In this document: positions 1-6,494 of the stretch, piece by piece
Position numbering within the stretch: the first letter of the stretch is position 1
Layout: each line of letters opens with the position of its first letter
Assembly (NCBI GenBank): GCA_025453925.1
Contig: JALOPK010000099.1
Span: 1 to 9,787, forward strand
DNA from: Candidatus Eiseniibacteriota bacterium
GTDB taxonomy: Bacteria; JAFGKV01
Length of the DNA stretch: 9,787 bases
Direction of reading: 5' to 3'
Position numbers and translations under genes: made by a program
Notes under the pieces: generated by a model
Seen by the model: the letters and a program-made list of their open reading frames with translations, nothing else
The model's database searches: none
What the model was told of the DNA's origin: nothing

Positions 1-2
1 GC

Positions 3-224
3 ACTCACCACATCACGGTGCGACCTCCTCCTGCTCCTCCAGACCGGCCGGCTGGCATGGTTGCCTTCACTCACGACCTCGTTCGTCTTTTCGAGGAGGC
101 GGCACTGCGGCACCCCGCGCAACTGGATTGGATCTGGTACGTGATTCGATGCCAGGAGCGTCGGGGTGAGGTTGCGGCCTACGAGGAGGGCAAGATCCTC
201 CGTTCAAAGCGGCACCGGGGCTGA
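3..224 (+). CDS. C-terminal end of a probable LpxL/HtrB-like lipid acyltransferase (5' partial)
   Basis: The reading frame is open from the left edge (first whole codon at 3) to TGA 222-224, so this is read as the last 73 codons of a gene starting outside the window. A GTG at 18 and an ATG at 57 could be starts of a small gene, but neither has a convincing ribosome binding site. The visible end has a short basic/proline segment (HHITVRPPPAPP), then an amphipathic helix ending in EEAALRHPAQLDWIWYV and an Arg-rich tail. That pattern (helix, RxxPxQ, W.W, basic end) resembles the C-terminus of LpxL/HtrB-family acyltransferases, which transfer acyl chains onto lipid A or related lipids at the inner membrane. 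The catalytic HX4D region would lie upstream and is not seen. The next gene begins 3 nt after the stop, so the two are probably co-transcribed. The family call rests on a short tail and is moderate to weak. Confidence 0.5.
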   Translation, partial: THHITVRPPPAPPDRPAGMVAFTHDLVRLFEEAALRHPAQLDWIWYVIRCQERRGEVAAYEEGKILRSKRHRG

Positions 225-227
225 TTC

Positions 228-1661
228 GTGAACGTGCTCTTCCTCAATCCGCCATATCTCCCAAGGTTTTCGCGATCCCAGCGAAGTCCCGCAGTCACGC
301 GGAGCGGCACTCTCTACTATCCCATGTGGCTGGCATATGCCGCTGCCGCGACCGAGCAGCGGGGCCACCGGATCAATCTCGTGGATGCTCCCGCGGCCGG
401 GGTCAGCGTGCCGGATCTCCTCCGAGAACTCGCGGAACCCCAACTCGTGGTGCTTGAGACCTCGACGCCGAGCATCTCTGCCGATCTGGAGACGGCGACT
501 CACCTCGCCCAGCACTGGCGATCGACCCGCGTGTGTCTTGTCGGACCTCATGTCAGCGCGCTCCCCGACAGTGCCCTGCAGGCCTCCGGTGCCCATGCCG
601 TGGCTCGTGGCGAGTACGACCACACGGTCGCCGACCTGGCCGACGCCCTGGCGGGCGACATCGATCTGCGCCACGTGCGGGGCCTGAGCTGGAAATGCGA
701 CGAGTGCGTAATCCACAATCCGCCTCGGCCCTTGATTGAGAACCTTGACCTCATCCCCCCGGTATCGCGGGTGTACGCACGATTCCTTGACTTCAGAGAT
801 TACTTTAACCCAAACGCTCTCTATCCAATGGTGACAATAGTTTCCAGCAGGGGATGCCCCTACGGATGCTCCTTCTGCGTCTATCCGCACACCATGACGG
901 GGCTTCGGCAACGGTTCCGCGATGTCCGCCTCGTGGCGGACGAAATGGAGGAAATCGGCGCCAGGTTTCCTGGAGTCCGGGCGGTATTCTTCGAGGATGA
1001 CACTCTCACCGCCGGACGCCCCCACGTTCGTGCTCTCTGTGAGGAGATCATCAACCGTGGCATCGCATTGAGCTGGACGGCCAATGCCCGGGCCGACGTG
1101 GATCTCGATACTCTCCGGCTGATGAAGCGCGCGCGCGCCCGATGCGTCTGCGTCGGCTTCGAGAGCGGCTCCGCGGAGGTTCTCCAGCGGATGCAGAAAC
1201 GCCTTGAGGTCGACCGTGCCCGCCGGTTCATGGCGGACGCCCGTTCGGCGAACCTCCTGGTGCATGGCTGCTTCGTCTTGGGAATGCCGGGTGAGACCCG
1301 GGAGACGATGGAAGAGAGCCTGCGGCTGGCGCTGGACCTCGATCCGGATACTGCGCAGTTCTACCCGTTCATGGCATACCCGGGCAGCCCGGCATACGAG
1401 GAGGTGAAGAAGGCCGGTCTTCTCACCACGGAGCGCTTTTCGGACTGGCTGTGCCCGCGGGGTCACCACACGGCCGTTGCGGGAACGGGCACGCTCACAC
1501 CCGGCGACGTCGTCGCGTTTTGCGCCCGCGCCCGTCGGCGGTTCTACCTTCGTCCCCGGTACATGCTGCGCACTCTCGTGCGCGCTGCCTCTGACCGGGG
1601 CGAGCGGGTGCGCATCGTTCGGGCCACGCGAACCTTCTGGAAACACCTCATCCGCCGATGA
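228..1661 (+). CDS. B12-binding-type radical SAM protein, HpnJ-like
   Basis: A 477-residue radical SAM protein. Residues about 1-150 form the Rossmann-like region typical of B12-binding radical SAM enzymes (MNVLFLNPP start, LVDAP, VCLVGPHVSALP), but the DxHxxG cobalamin-ligand motif is not visible. The radical SAM core follows at about 200-410. It has the [4Fe-4S] cluster motif C210-PYG-C214-SF-C217, then FFEDDT, VGFESGS and VLGMPGET, all typical of this class. The C-terminus is basic and Arg-rich. Order and length (about 470 residues) resemble HpnJ, the radical SAM protein of hopanoid side-chain maturation, including the YYPMWLA segment near the N-terminus. No other hopanoid gene is visible, so the substrate is open; a lipid or lipid-linked sugar would fit the neighbours. 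The GTG start at 228 is preceded by GGGG at 217-220 and lies 3 nt after the previous stop. The end overlaps the next gene by ATGA. Confidence 0.88.
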   Translation: MNVLFLNPPYLPRFSRSQRSPAVTRSGTLYYPMWLAYAAAATEQRGHRINLVDAPAAGVSVPDLLRELAEPQLVVLETSTPSISADLETATHLAQHWRSTRVCLVGPHVSALPDSALQASGAHAVARGEYDHTVADLADALAGDIDLRHVRGLSWKCDECVIHNPPRPLIENLDLIPPVSRVYARFLDFRDYFNPNALYPMVTIVSSRGCPYGCSFCVYPHTMTGLRQRFRDVRLVADEMEEIGARFPGVRAVFFEDDTLTAGRPHVRALCEEIINRGIALSWTANARADVDLDTLRLMKRARARCVCVGFESGSAEVLQRMQKRLEVDRARRFMADARSANLLVHGCFVLGMPGETRETMEESLRLALDLDPDTAQFYPFMAYPGSPAYEEVKKAGLLTTERFSDWLCPRGHHTAVAGTGTLTPGDVVAFCARARRRFYLRPRYMLRTLVRAASDRGERVRIVRATRTFWKHLIRR

Positions 1662-3937
1662 TCAGCGTCGTCATCCCCGCCTTCAATGCTTCGGCCACTA
1701 TCGAGGCAACCCTCCGGGCCCTGCAAGGCCAGACCCTGCCTCGGGATTCATTCGAAGTGATCGTGGTGGATGACGGCTCAACCGACTCGACCACGGCGAT
1801 CGCTGGACGGTTCGCGGACCGTGTCGTGAGCCAGGAAAGGGCCGGGCCCGCTGCGGCGCGGAACCATGGAGCGCGACTCGCCCGCGGTGACATTCTGGTG
1901 TTTACCGACAGCGATTGCGAGGCCGATCCGGAATGGCTTGCCAGGCTCACGACGCCCATGAGCGACCCGGAGGTCGTCGCCGTGAAGGGTGCCTACCGGA
2001 CGCGTCAGAGACGCGTGGCCGCCCGATTCGCGCAGGTGGAATTCGAGGAGCGCTACCGCCGGCTCCGAGGCTATCACCGCATTGACTTCGTAGACTCCTA
2101 TTCTGCGGCCATCCGCGCGGAGTCATTCCGGTCGGTCGGCGGTTTCGACCTTCGGTTCCCCAAAGCGAACAACGAAGATGTCGACCTCTCGTACAAACTT
2201 GCCGCGCGGGGAGCGGGGATGGTGTTCGCACCCGACGCCATCGTCTACCATCGGCACCCGAACTCGGTCCGCAGATACCTGCGCACCAAGTTCTTGCGGG
2301 CATACTGGCGGGCGATGGTCTACCGGCGCCATCCGGCCAAGCTGCTCGCGGACAGCTACACACCGCAATTGTTGAAGATACAGGCTGCCCTGGCCCCGCT
2401 GACGTGCCTTCTCGGCGCCGGCGCGGCCGCGGGCATGATCCCCTGGCTGATCCCGGCGGCGGCAGGCGCCGTGTTTGCTATCACAACCTTGCCTCTCATG
2501 GCGGTCACCGCGCACTCGGACCGGCCTCTCGTTCCACTTGTGCTTCCCCTGGCTATCGGCCGGGCGCTGGCTCTCGGCGCAGGGGGAGCCGCCGGGGCCC
2601 TGGCCCACCGGGAGAGAGATCGACTAATCCCGGCGCTTCTGGTCGCGGCGGACAGCCTCGCCGTGCTGGCGGCCTTCGTGCTTGCATTCCTCGCCAGGAC
2701 CCGGCTCATGGCCGACGCGCTCACCCCGTTCGCCCATGGAATCGACGTCTATCTGCGCCCACTGCCGGTCGTGCTCTGCCTCTGGCTGGCAGCGTTTGCC
2801 TACTTGAATCTCTATGCTGTCCGCGTTCACACGACGCCGTTCGTGGAGTTTATCCGCGTGGCCAGGGGGTCCGTGTTCTCTCTGCTCGTGATCATGTCCC
2901 TGTCTTTCCTCGCGAAGTTCGACTACAGCCGAGTCCTCGTGCTCCTGTACTTCATTCTGGTCGTTCCGCTCACGGTGTCCCTGCGGTCCGCCGTTCGATT
3001 GCTGCAGCATCGCCTGCTGCTGCACGGCTACCGCACCTCCCGGTGCCTGATAGTCGGCACAGGCGAGACAGCACGCGATCTCGTTGACCGGATGCTCCGG
3101 TACCCGTCGCTCGGATACACCCCGGTCGGCATCGTGAGTGAGCTTCCGCCGGACACGGTCCCGCACGAGGAAGTGCCATGGGTCGGCAGGCCGGAGAACA
3201 TCTCCGGTCTCGCGCTGACCCTCGGCGTCGATGAGGTCTTCATCTCGGATCCTTCCCTCGCGCCCGTGGAAACCATGGCCTTGGCGCTGGCCTGCGATGC
3301 CGCGGGCACGTCCTGCAAGGTGGTGTCGCGTCCGACCCCGCTGGACGCGACGAGCAGTGAGGTCACCTCGCTCACGAATCTCTCGATCCTCGATCTCAGC
3401 AGACCCCGGTTCGGACCGGTGCAGGAGGCCATTAAGACCACGTTCGATGGACTCGTGGCCTCCATTGTGCTCCTGGCCTTCGCACCTCTGGCGATTCTGT
3501 ACGGTGTCTCGCTGGCAATCCGGAGCATTCGTCCCCTACTGATCACTGAGGAACGTGTCGGCAAGGGCGGACACCACTTCACGACCACAAGACTTACCAT
3601 ACCGGCATCGGCATGTTTCATTGATCGGTGTGTTCGCCGTATCGGCCTGGACCGGGTGCCAAGGCTTATGGCCGTGCTGCGGGGGGACATGAGCCTCGTC
3701 GGCCCACGCGGGGAGTCGCCGGACAAGATAGCCGCAGCTCCGCACTGGGAGCGTGTGCTTCTGGAGGTTCGGCCTGGGCTCACGGGCCTGTGGCTGGTGG
3801 GGAGAACAGGTGATGTGGGCGGAGGGTCAGATGTGGAGCATGATTTCTTCTACCTCAGGAATCGATCGTTGCTGCTGGATGTGGTTATCATCCTGAGAAG
3901 CATACCGGCACTTTGGAAGACGAGGACTACTGCGTGA
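1658..3937 (+). CDS. Fusion of GT2 glycosyltransferase and WbaP/WcaJ-type polyprenyl glycosylphosphotransferase
   Basis: A 759-residue membrane protein with two enzyme-type halves. Residues 1 to about 240 are a GT-A fold family 2 glycosyltransferase: VVIPAFNA at the start, D38-D39 in VVDDGSTD, the DXD metal site D84-S-D86 and the acceptor-side E173-D174. Hydrophobic segments follow at about 245-275 and 288-312. The second half begins near 320 with a WbaP-like membrane region (about 323-345, then three more segments). Next come a CoA_binding_3/Rossmann segment from C463 (CLIVGTGETA), K593, and the sugar-transferase core with RVGKGGHHF, GLD665-R666-VPRL, VLRGDMSLVGPRG and RPGLTG. Such phosphotransferases load a sugar phosphate onto undecaprenyl phosphate, and GT2 enzymes add sugars, so one chain could do two early steps of a surface glycan or glycolipid. 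The core is diverged: canonical LDE reads LDR and the DPRVT stretch is missing, so phosphotransferase activity is uncertain. ATG 1658 overlaps the previous stop; no clear ribosome binding site, suggesting translational coupling. Confidence 0.87.
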   Translation: MISVVIPAFNASATIEATLRALQGQTLPRDSFEVIVVDDGSTDSTTAIAGRFADRVVSQERAGPAAARNHGARLARGDILVFTDSDCEADPEWLARLTTPMSDPEVVAVKGAYRTRQRRVAARFAQVEFEERYRRLRGYHRIDFVDSYSAAIRAESFRSVGGFDLRFPKANNEDVDLSYKLAARGAGMVFAPDAIVYHRHPNSVRRYLRTKFLRAYWRAMVYRRHPAKLLADSYTPQLLKIQAALAPLTCLLGAGAAAGMIPWLIPAAAGAVFAITTLPLMAVTAHSDRPLVPLVLPLAIGRALALGAGGAAGALAHRERDRLIPALLVAADSLAVLAAFVLAFLARTRLMADALTPFAHGIDVYLRPLPVVLCLWLAAFAYLNLYAVRVHTTPFVEFIRVARGSVFSLLVIMSLSFLAKFDYSRVLVLLYFILVVPLTVSLRSAVRLLQHRLLLHGYRTSRCLIVGTGETARDLVDRMLRYPSLGYTPVGIVSELPPDTVPHEEVPWVGRPENISGLALTLGVDEVFISDPSLAPVETMALALACDAAGTSCKVVSRPTPLDATSSEVTSLTNLSILDLSRPRFGPVQEAIKTTFDGLVASIVLLAFAPLAILYGVSLAIRSIRPLLITEERVGKGGHHFTTTRLTIPASACFIDRCVRRIGLDRVPRLMAVLRGDMSLVGPRGESPDKIAAAPHWERVLLEVRPGLTGLWLVGRTGDVGGGSDVEHDFFYLRNRSLLLDVVIILRSIPALWKTRTTA
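3922..3926 (+). promoter_or_regulatory. Shine-Dalgarno-like GAGGA for the start at 3934
   Basis: GAGGA ends 7 nt before GTG 3934. It supports that GTG, which overlaps the upstream TGA as GTGA, over the in-frame TTG at 3913, which lies upstream of this site. Spacing is normal for a bacterial ribosome binding site. Confidence 0.6.
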
Positions 3938-5583
3938 GCACAACATCATACAGAAGCGGCACTCTCCATCACGCTTTGGCACAGCTTGGTAGAACAAGCC
4001 CCCGGCGCAACGCGCTCCTCTGGGACGATTCGGTGTTCACATGGGAGGACCTGCTTCTGGAGAGCCTCGCCATGGCCGAGGCGTTACTGGATGCCGGCGT
4101 GACGCCCGGCGACACCATTGCGGCGTGGGGCACGTCGGCGCCGTTTCATGTCGTGAGCCTGTGCGCTTCGGGCATGGTGGAGGCGGTGCAGGTGCCGTTG
4201 AATCCACGCTGGCCCCAGTCCTGGCTCCGGGAAGCGGCTTTGGGGACCTCCGTGCTCATCTCCGACGGCAGGCTACCGGTGACGCGATGGCTGCGGCGCC
4301 CCAAGGTGCTGTCTTGGAGCTCGCGAGAGCGAGCCCATCCCCGGGTATCGGAGTCGCGAGTCTTCCCTGGTGAAGAGAACAACCCCGTGACGGTGGATTT
4401 CACGAGAGGCAGAGACGGTGCTTCTCCGCGCGGAGCACTGCTTACCCATGGCATGGTGCTTGGCAATGCGGCTGCCACCGCCCGGGTTCTTGACATCGGG
4501 TCGGATGACGTCGTCGCGTACCTCTTTCCGTCGTGGCAGCATCCCCATGAGTTGGTCGGCAAGGGCCTCGCCGCCGGCTGTACCTCCATCGGTGTCGACT
4601 TCCCCTATCCGCGCACGATCCTCTCGCTAATCGGTCGCCACTCCCCCACCTGGATCATCGGTTCCCCTCGCGTCATGGAGGGGCTGCTTCCCTTCGGAGA
4701 CCGGTTGACGGAAGCGCTGCAGGGAGTGCGCGGGATTGTCCTGGTGGGAGATTACGCCAGACCGCGGCTTATCTCCCGCCTCGCGGCTGCAAAGCTGAGA
4801 TTGTTCAATGCCTGGGGATCCGCGGAGACTGCCGGCATCGCACTCCTCGGCGAGATGACGACCGACACGGTCGACGGGTGTGGCGTCCCCTGCCCGGGCT
4901 ATGAGGCATCGGTCCGCTCCTCCGGTGGCGCCAAGGAAGGCCAGCTTCTCATCAGGGGGCCGGCGGTGAGCCTTTCGTACCTCGACCGCCGGTCAGTGCT
5001 GGGCGCCGAAGGATGGTTCGACACGGGCGATCTGGTGCGGCTCATGCCCGACGGCACGCTACGGCTGGCGGGCCGCCCCGGCGAAGCAGTGCTTGGGGAG
5101 GGACGCCGCATCTCGCTGGCAAGGTTGGAGACCACCATTGCCCGAATGCCGGGCGTAGCCGATGTCGCGGCCCTCCAAATTCCCCCGGGGAGCGATTCTG
5201 TGGCCGTGTACATTGAACCGGAAGGCACGACGATCTCTATTTCGCAGATCATCCGCAAGCTGCGGCAGTTCTTTGGGCCCGTCGTGCCGGAGATCTGTGT
5301 TGTCAGTTCGTTGCCCCGATCCGCTGACGGCAGGATCGACAAAGCCCGGCTCGTGGCCGGGGAGATTCCCCCGATGAGCCTCGAGGCCGTGGACAAGGCC
5401 ATGCTGGAACTCCTCAATCGCCGGGCTCTCCTCTCCGCCGAGGCTCCGCGGGGCGATGAGAGTCCTCTGTCGGCTGATGAGACGGTGCTCCAGCGTATGG
5501 TCGGCAGCAACGCGGGCCCGCTGTTTGATGATTCCGTCCGCGAGATCTTCCGATGTATCCTCGATCACAGCAGGCGGACATGA
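3934..5583 (+). CDS. ANL-superfamily AMP-dependent ligase-like protein with C-terminal degenerate chorismate mutase domain
   Basis: A 549-residue protein from GTG 3934. Residues 1 to about 475 have the acyl-CoA synthetase/adenylation fold order: an N-terminal subdomain, an A3-type loop at 156-167 (FTRGRDGASPRG), an A5-type WGSAE with E298, the A7 motif TGD with D366, LAGRPGE, and a C-terminal subdomain ending in DGRIDK. ANL enzymes activate a carboxylate as acyl-AMP and usually pass it to CoA or a carrier. Two sites deviate: the Ser/Thr-rich A3 loop has R158, R160, D161 and R166, and the A10 catalytic Lys position is R467. The last 69 residues (481-549) look like an AroQ chorismate mutase: EAVDKAMLELLNRR, then NAGPLFDDSVREIFRCIL. 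Only R496/R497 remain of its usual catalytic residues, so it is probably inactive and may regulate or dock. The stop overlaps the DAHP synthase start (ATGA), the enzyme AroQ domains are normally joined to. The substrate is unknown; an aromatic acid is a guess. Confidence 0.82.
   Translation: MSTTSYRSGTLHHALAQLGRTSPRRNALLWDDSVFTWEDLLLESLAMAEALLDAGVTPGDTIAAWGTSAPFHVVSLCASGMVEAVQVPLNPRWPQSWLREAALGTSVLISDGRLPVTRWLRRPKVLSWSSRERAHPRVSESRVFPGEENNPVTVDFTRGRDGASPRGALLTHGMVLGNAAATARVLDIGSDDVVAYLFPSWQHPHELVGKGLAAGCTSIGVDFPYPRTILSLIGRHSPTWIIGSPRVMEGLLPFGDRLTEALQGVRGIVLVGDYARPRLISRLAAAKLRLFNAWGSAETAGIALLGEMTTDTVDGCGVPCPGYEASVRSSGGAKEGQLLIRGPAVSLSYLDRRSVLGAEGWFDTGDLVRLMPDGTLRLAGRPGEAVLGEGRRISLARLETTIARMPGVADVAALQIPPGSDSVAVYIEPEGTTISISQIIRKLRQFFGPVVPEICVVSSLPRSADGRIDKARLVAGEIPPMSLEAVDKAMLELLNRRALLSAEAPRGDESPLSADETVLQRMVGSNAGPLFDDSVREIFRCILDHSRRT
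5374..5580 (+). other. Degenerate AroQ-type chorismate mutase domain (inside the ligase gene)
   Basis: Residues 481-549 of the ligase follow the three-helix AroQ pattern. Helix 1 has LEAVDKAMLELLNRR, like the ID..D..LL.L...R signature. The last part, SNAGPLFDDSVREIF, resembles the NxGPxxxxxxxxIF segment of the chorismate mutase domain fused in front of Bacillus-type DAHP synthases. Mapped by eye, the first active-site Arg is Pro, the helix 1 Lys is missing, the Arg-Glu pair of helix 2 is Ala-Asp, and the terminal Gln is cut off by the stop. R496/R497 covers the one retained Arg. Catalysis is unlikely. Binding of chorismate or prephenate, or docking to the DAHP synthase, is possible. Confidence 0.65.
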
Positions 5584-6377
5584 CCCGCCTCTGCCCTGTT
5601 CTCACCGCCCTGAAGGCATCGGTCGGCATACCCGATGACGAGCCGCTCATCATTGCAGGCCCGTGCGCGGTTGAGAGTGAGTCGATGTTCGATGAAACCG
5701 TGCAGATGCTGGTCGAGCACGGAATACGCTTCGTGAGGGCGGGAATCTTCAAACCGCGTACGTCCCCTTTCACGTTTCAGGGCATGGGCGAGGATGCCCT
5801 GGAGGTCATCGGGAGGGTCGCTGCCAAGTACGCGGTGGCGCTGGTGAGCGAGGTCATGGAGTCCGAGCAGATCCCGATCCTGTCCACCGTTGCCTCCGTA
5901 CTCCAGGTGGGAACCCGCAACATGGACAACTACGCCCTGCTGAAGCGCCTCGGATGCCAGCCGCTACCGGTGCTCTTGAAGCGCGGCTTCATGGCTGACA
6001 GCAAAGAGTTCTTCCTCGCCGCGGAGTACGTGAGGCGGGAGGGAAACGAGCGAGTGGTGCTGTGCGAACGGGGAATCCGCACATTCGAGAGCGCGACCAG
6101 AAACACCCTGGATCTCAATGTCGTTCCAATCGCCAGGTTGGCGACGGACCTCCCCATCATCGTCGACCCGTCCCACGGCACGGGCCGGTCGGACATTGTG
6201 ATTCCCATGGCCCGGGCCGCAATTGCCGCCGGAGCGGACGGGCTCATGGTGGAAGTCCACCCGAATCCACCGAAAGCTCTTTCCGACGGCCTGCAGTCAC
6301 TTGATTTCGAGCGTTTCGCCGCCATGCTCCAGGAGGTGCGTGCGATTTACGCATTTGTGGGAGAAGGCGGCCGATGA
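5580..6377 (+). CDS. aroF: 3-deoxy-7-phosphoheptulonate (DAHP) synthase, catalytic domain only
   Basis: A 265-residue class I DAHP synthase of the compact Bacillus/Thermotoga/Pyrococcus-like group. It condenses phosphoenolpyruvate with erythrose 4-phosphate, the first step of the shikimate pathway, in the cytosol. The barrel motifs are complete: IIAGPCAVES with metal ligand C29, the KPRTSP substrate loop (which separates it from KDO8P synthase), RNMDNYALLK, LLKRG, VVLCERGIRTFE, DPSHGTGRSD with H199, VEVHPNP with E225 and LSDGLQS with D236. There is no ferredoxin-like or chorismate mutase regulatory domain in this chain; a degenerate chorismate mutase sits at the end of the preceding protein. 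ATG 5580 is chosen because it overlaps the upstream stop as ATGA, like other junctions here, and has AGG at 5572-5574; an in-frame ATG at 5553 would add nine residues with no homology. As the last gene of this block it may supply aromatic precursors for the cluster rather than housekeeping. Confidence 0.93.
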   Translation: MTRLCPVLTALKASVGIPDDEPLIIAGPCAVESESMFDETVQMLVEHGIRFVRAGIFKPRTSPFTFQGMGEDALEVIGRVAAKYAVALVSEVMESEQIPILSTVASVLQVGTRNMDNYALLKRLGCQPLPVLLKRGFMADSKEFFLAAEYVRREGNERVVLCERGIRTFESATRNTLDLNVVPIARLATDLPIIVDPSHGTGRSDIVIPMARAAIAAGADGLMVEVHPNPPKALSDGLQSLDFERFAAMLQEVRAIYAFVGEGGR

Positions 6378-6397
6378 TCCGGCCGGCCGACCCAGAA

Positions 6398-6443
6398 TCC
6401 CGGGCGGGACGGGCTCTAGAATCGGAATTGCTCCGGCCCGGGA
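6398..6443. repeat. 8-bp inverted repeat in the gap before the two-component genes
   Basis: TCCCGGGC at 6398-6405 and GCCCGGGA at 6436-6443 are perfect reverse complements, 30 nt apart, in the only sizeable gap between the two blocks (6378-6494, 117 nt). Each arm also contains the palindrome CCCGGG. There is no T-run after the right arm, so it is not a standard intrinsic terminator. It could be an operator pair or an RNA hairpin. A TAGAAT at 6417-6422 between the arms looks like a -10 box, but no credible -35 stands at the right distance. A short CGGCC/GGCCG dyad also lies around the DAHP synthase stop. In this GC-rich sequence chance is a real alternative. Confidence 0.35.
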
Positions 6444-6481
6444 GGGCACGGCAGCCTGCGTCCACCGCTCAGAGACGCATC

Positions 6482-6486
6482 GGGAG
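6482..6486 (+). promoter_or_regulatory. Shine-Dalgarno GGGAG for the response regulator gene
   Basis: GGGAG lies 8 nt before ATG 6495. It favours that ATG over the adjacent in-frame GTG at 6492, which would add one residue. Expression does not depend on an overlapping upstream gene, consistent with a new translational unit. Confidence 0.6.
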
Positions 6487-6494
6487 TGTGAGTG

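Noticed and set aside
1127-1138. (GC)6 dinucleotide run
   Set aside because: It lies inside the radical SAM coding sequence, encodes Arg-Ala repeats and is expected in GC-rich DNA.
204-1646. Long open frame (480 codons) on the minus strand opposite the radical SAM gene
   Set aside because: Its translation shows no recognisable motif. It mirrors the codon bias of a GC-rich gene with clear family motifs on the + strand.
3028-3783. 251-codon open frame on the minus strand opposite the phosphotransferase half
   Set aside because: Low-complexity Ser/Arg-rich translation without motifs; the + strand frame is clearly coding.
3913-3933. TTG 3913 as start of the ligase gene
   Set aside because: GTG 3934 has GAGGA at a normal distance and a GTGA overlap like other junctions. 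TTG would add seven residues with no family match.
5553-5579. ATG 5553 as start of the DAHP synthase
   Set aside because: It would overlap the ligase by 31 nt and add residues outside the conserved domain; ATG 5580 gives the ATGA overlap seen at other junctions.
6364-6389. Intrinsic terminator after the DAHP synthase gene
   Set aside because: Only a 5-bp CGGCC/GGCCG dyad around the stop codon and no T-run follow it.
6417-6422. TAGAAT as a promoter -10 box
   Set aside because: No -35-like hexamer at 16-18 nt upstream (AGAATC or neighbours), so not listed as a promoter.
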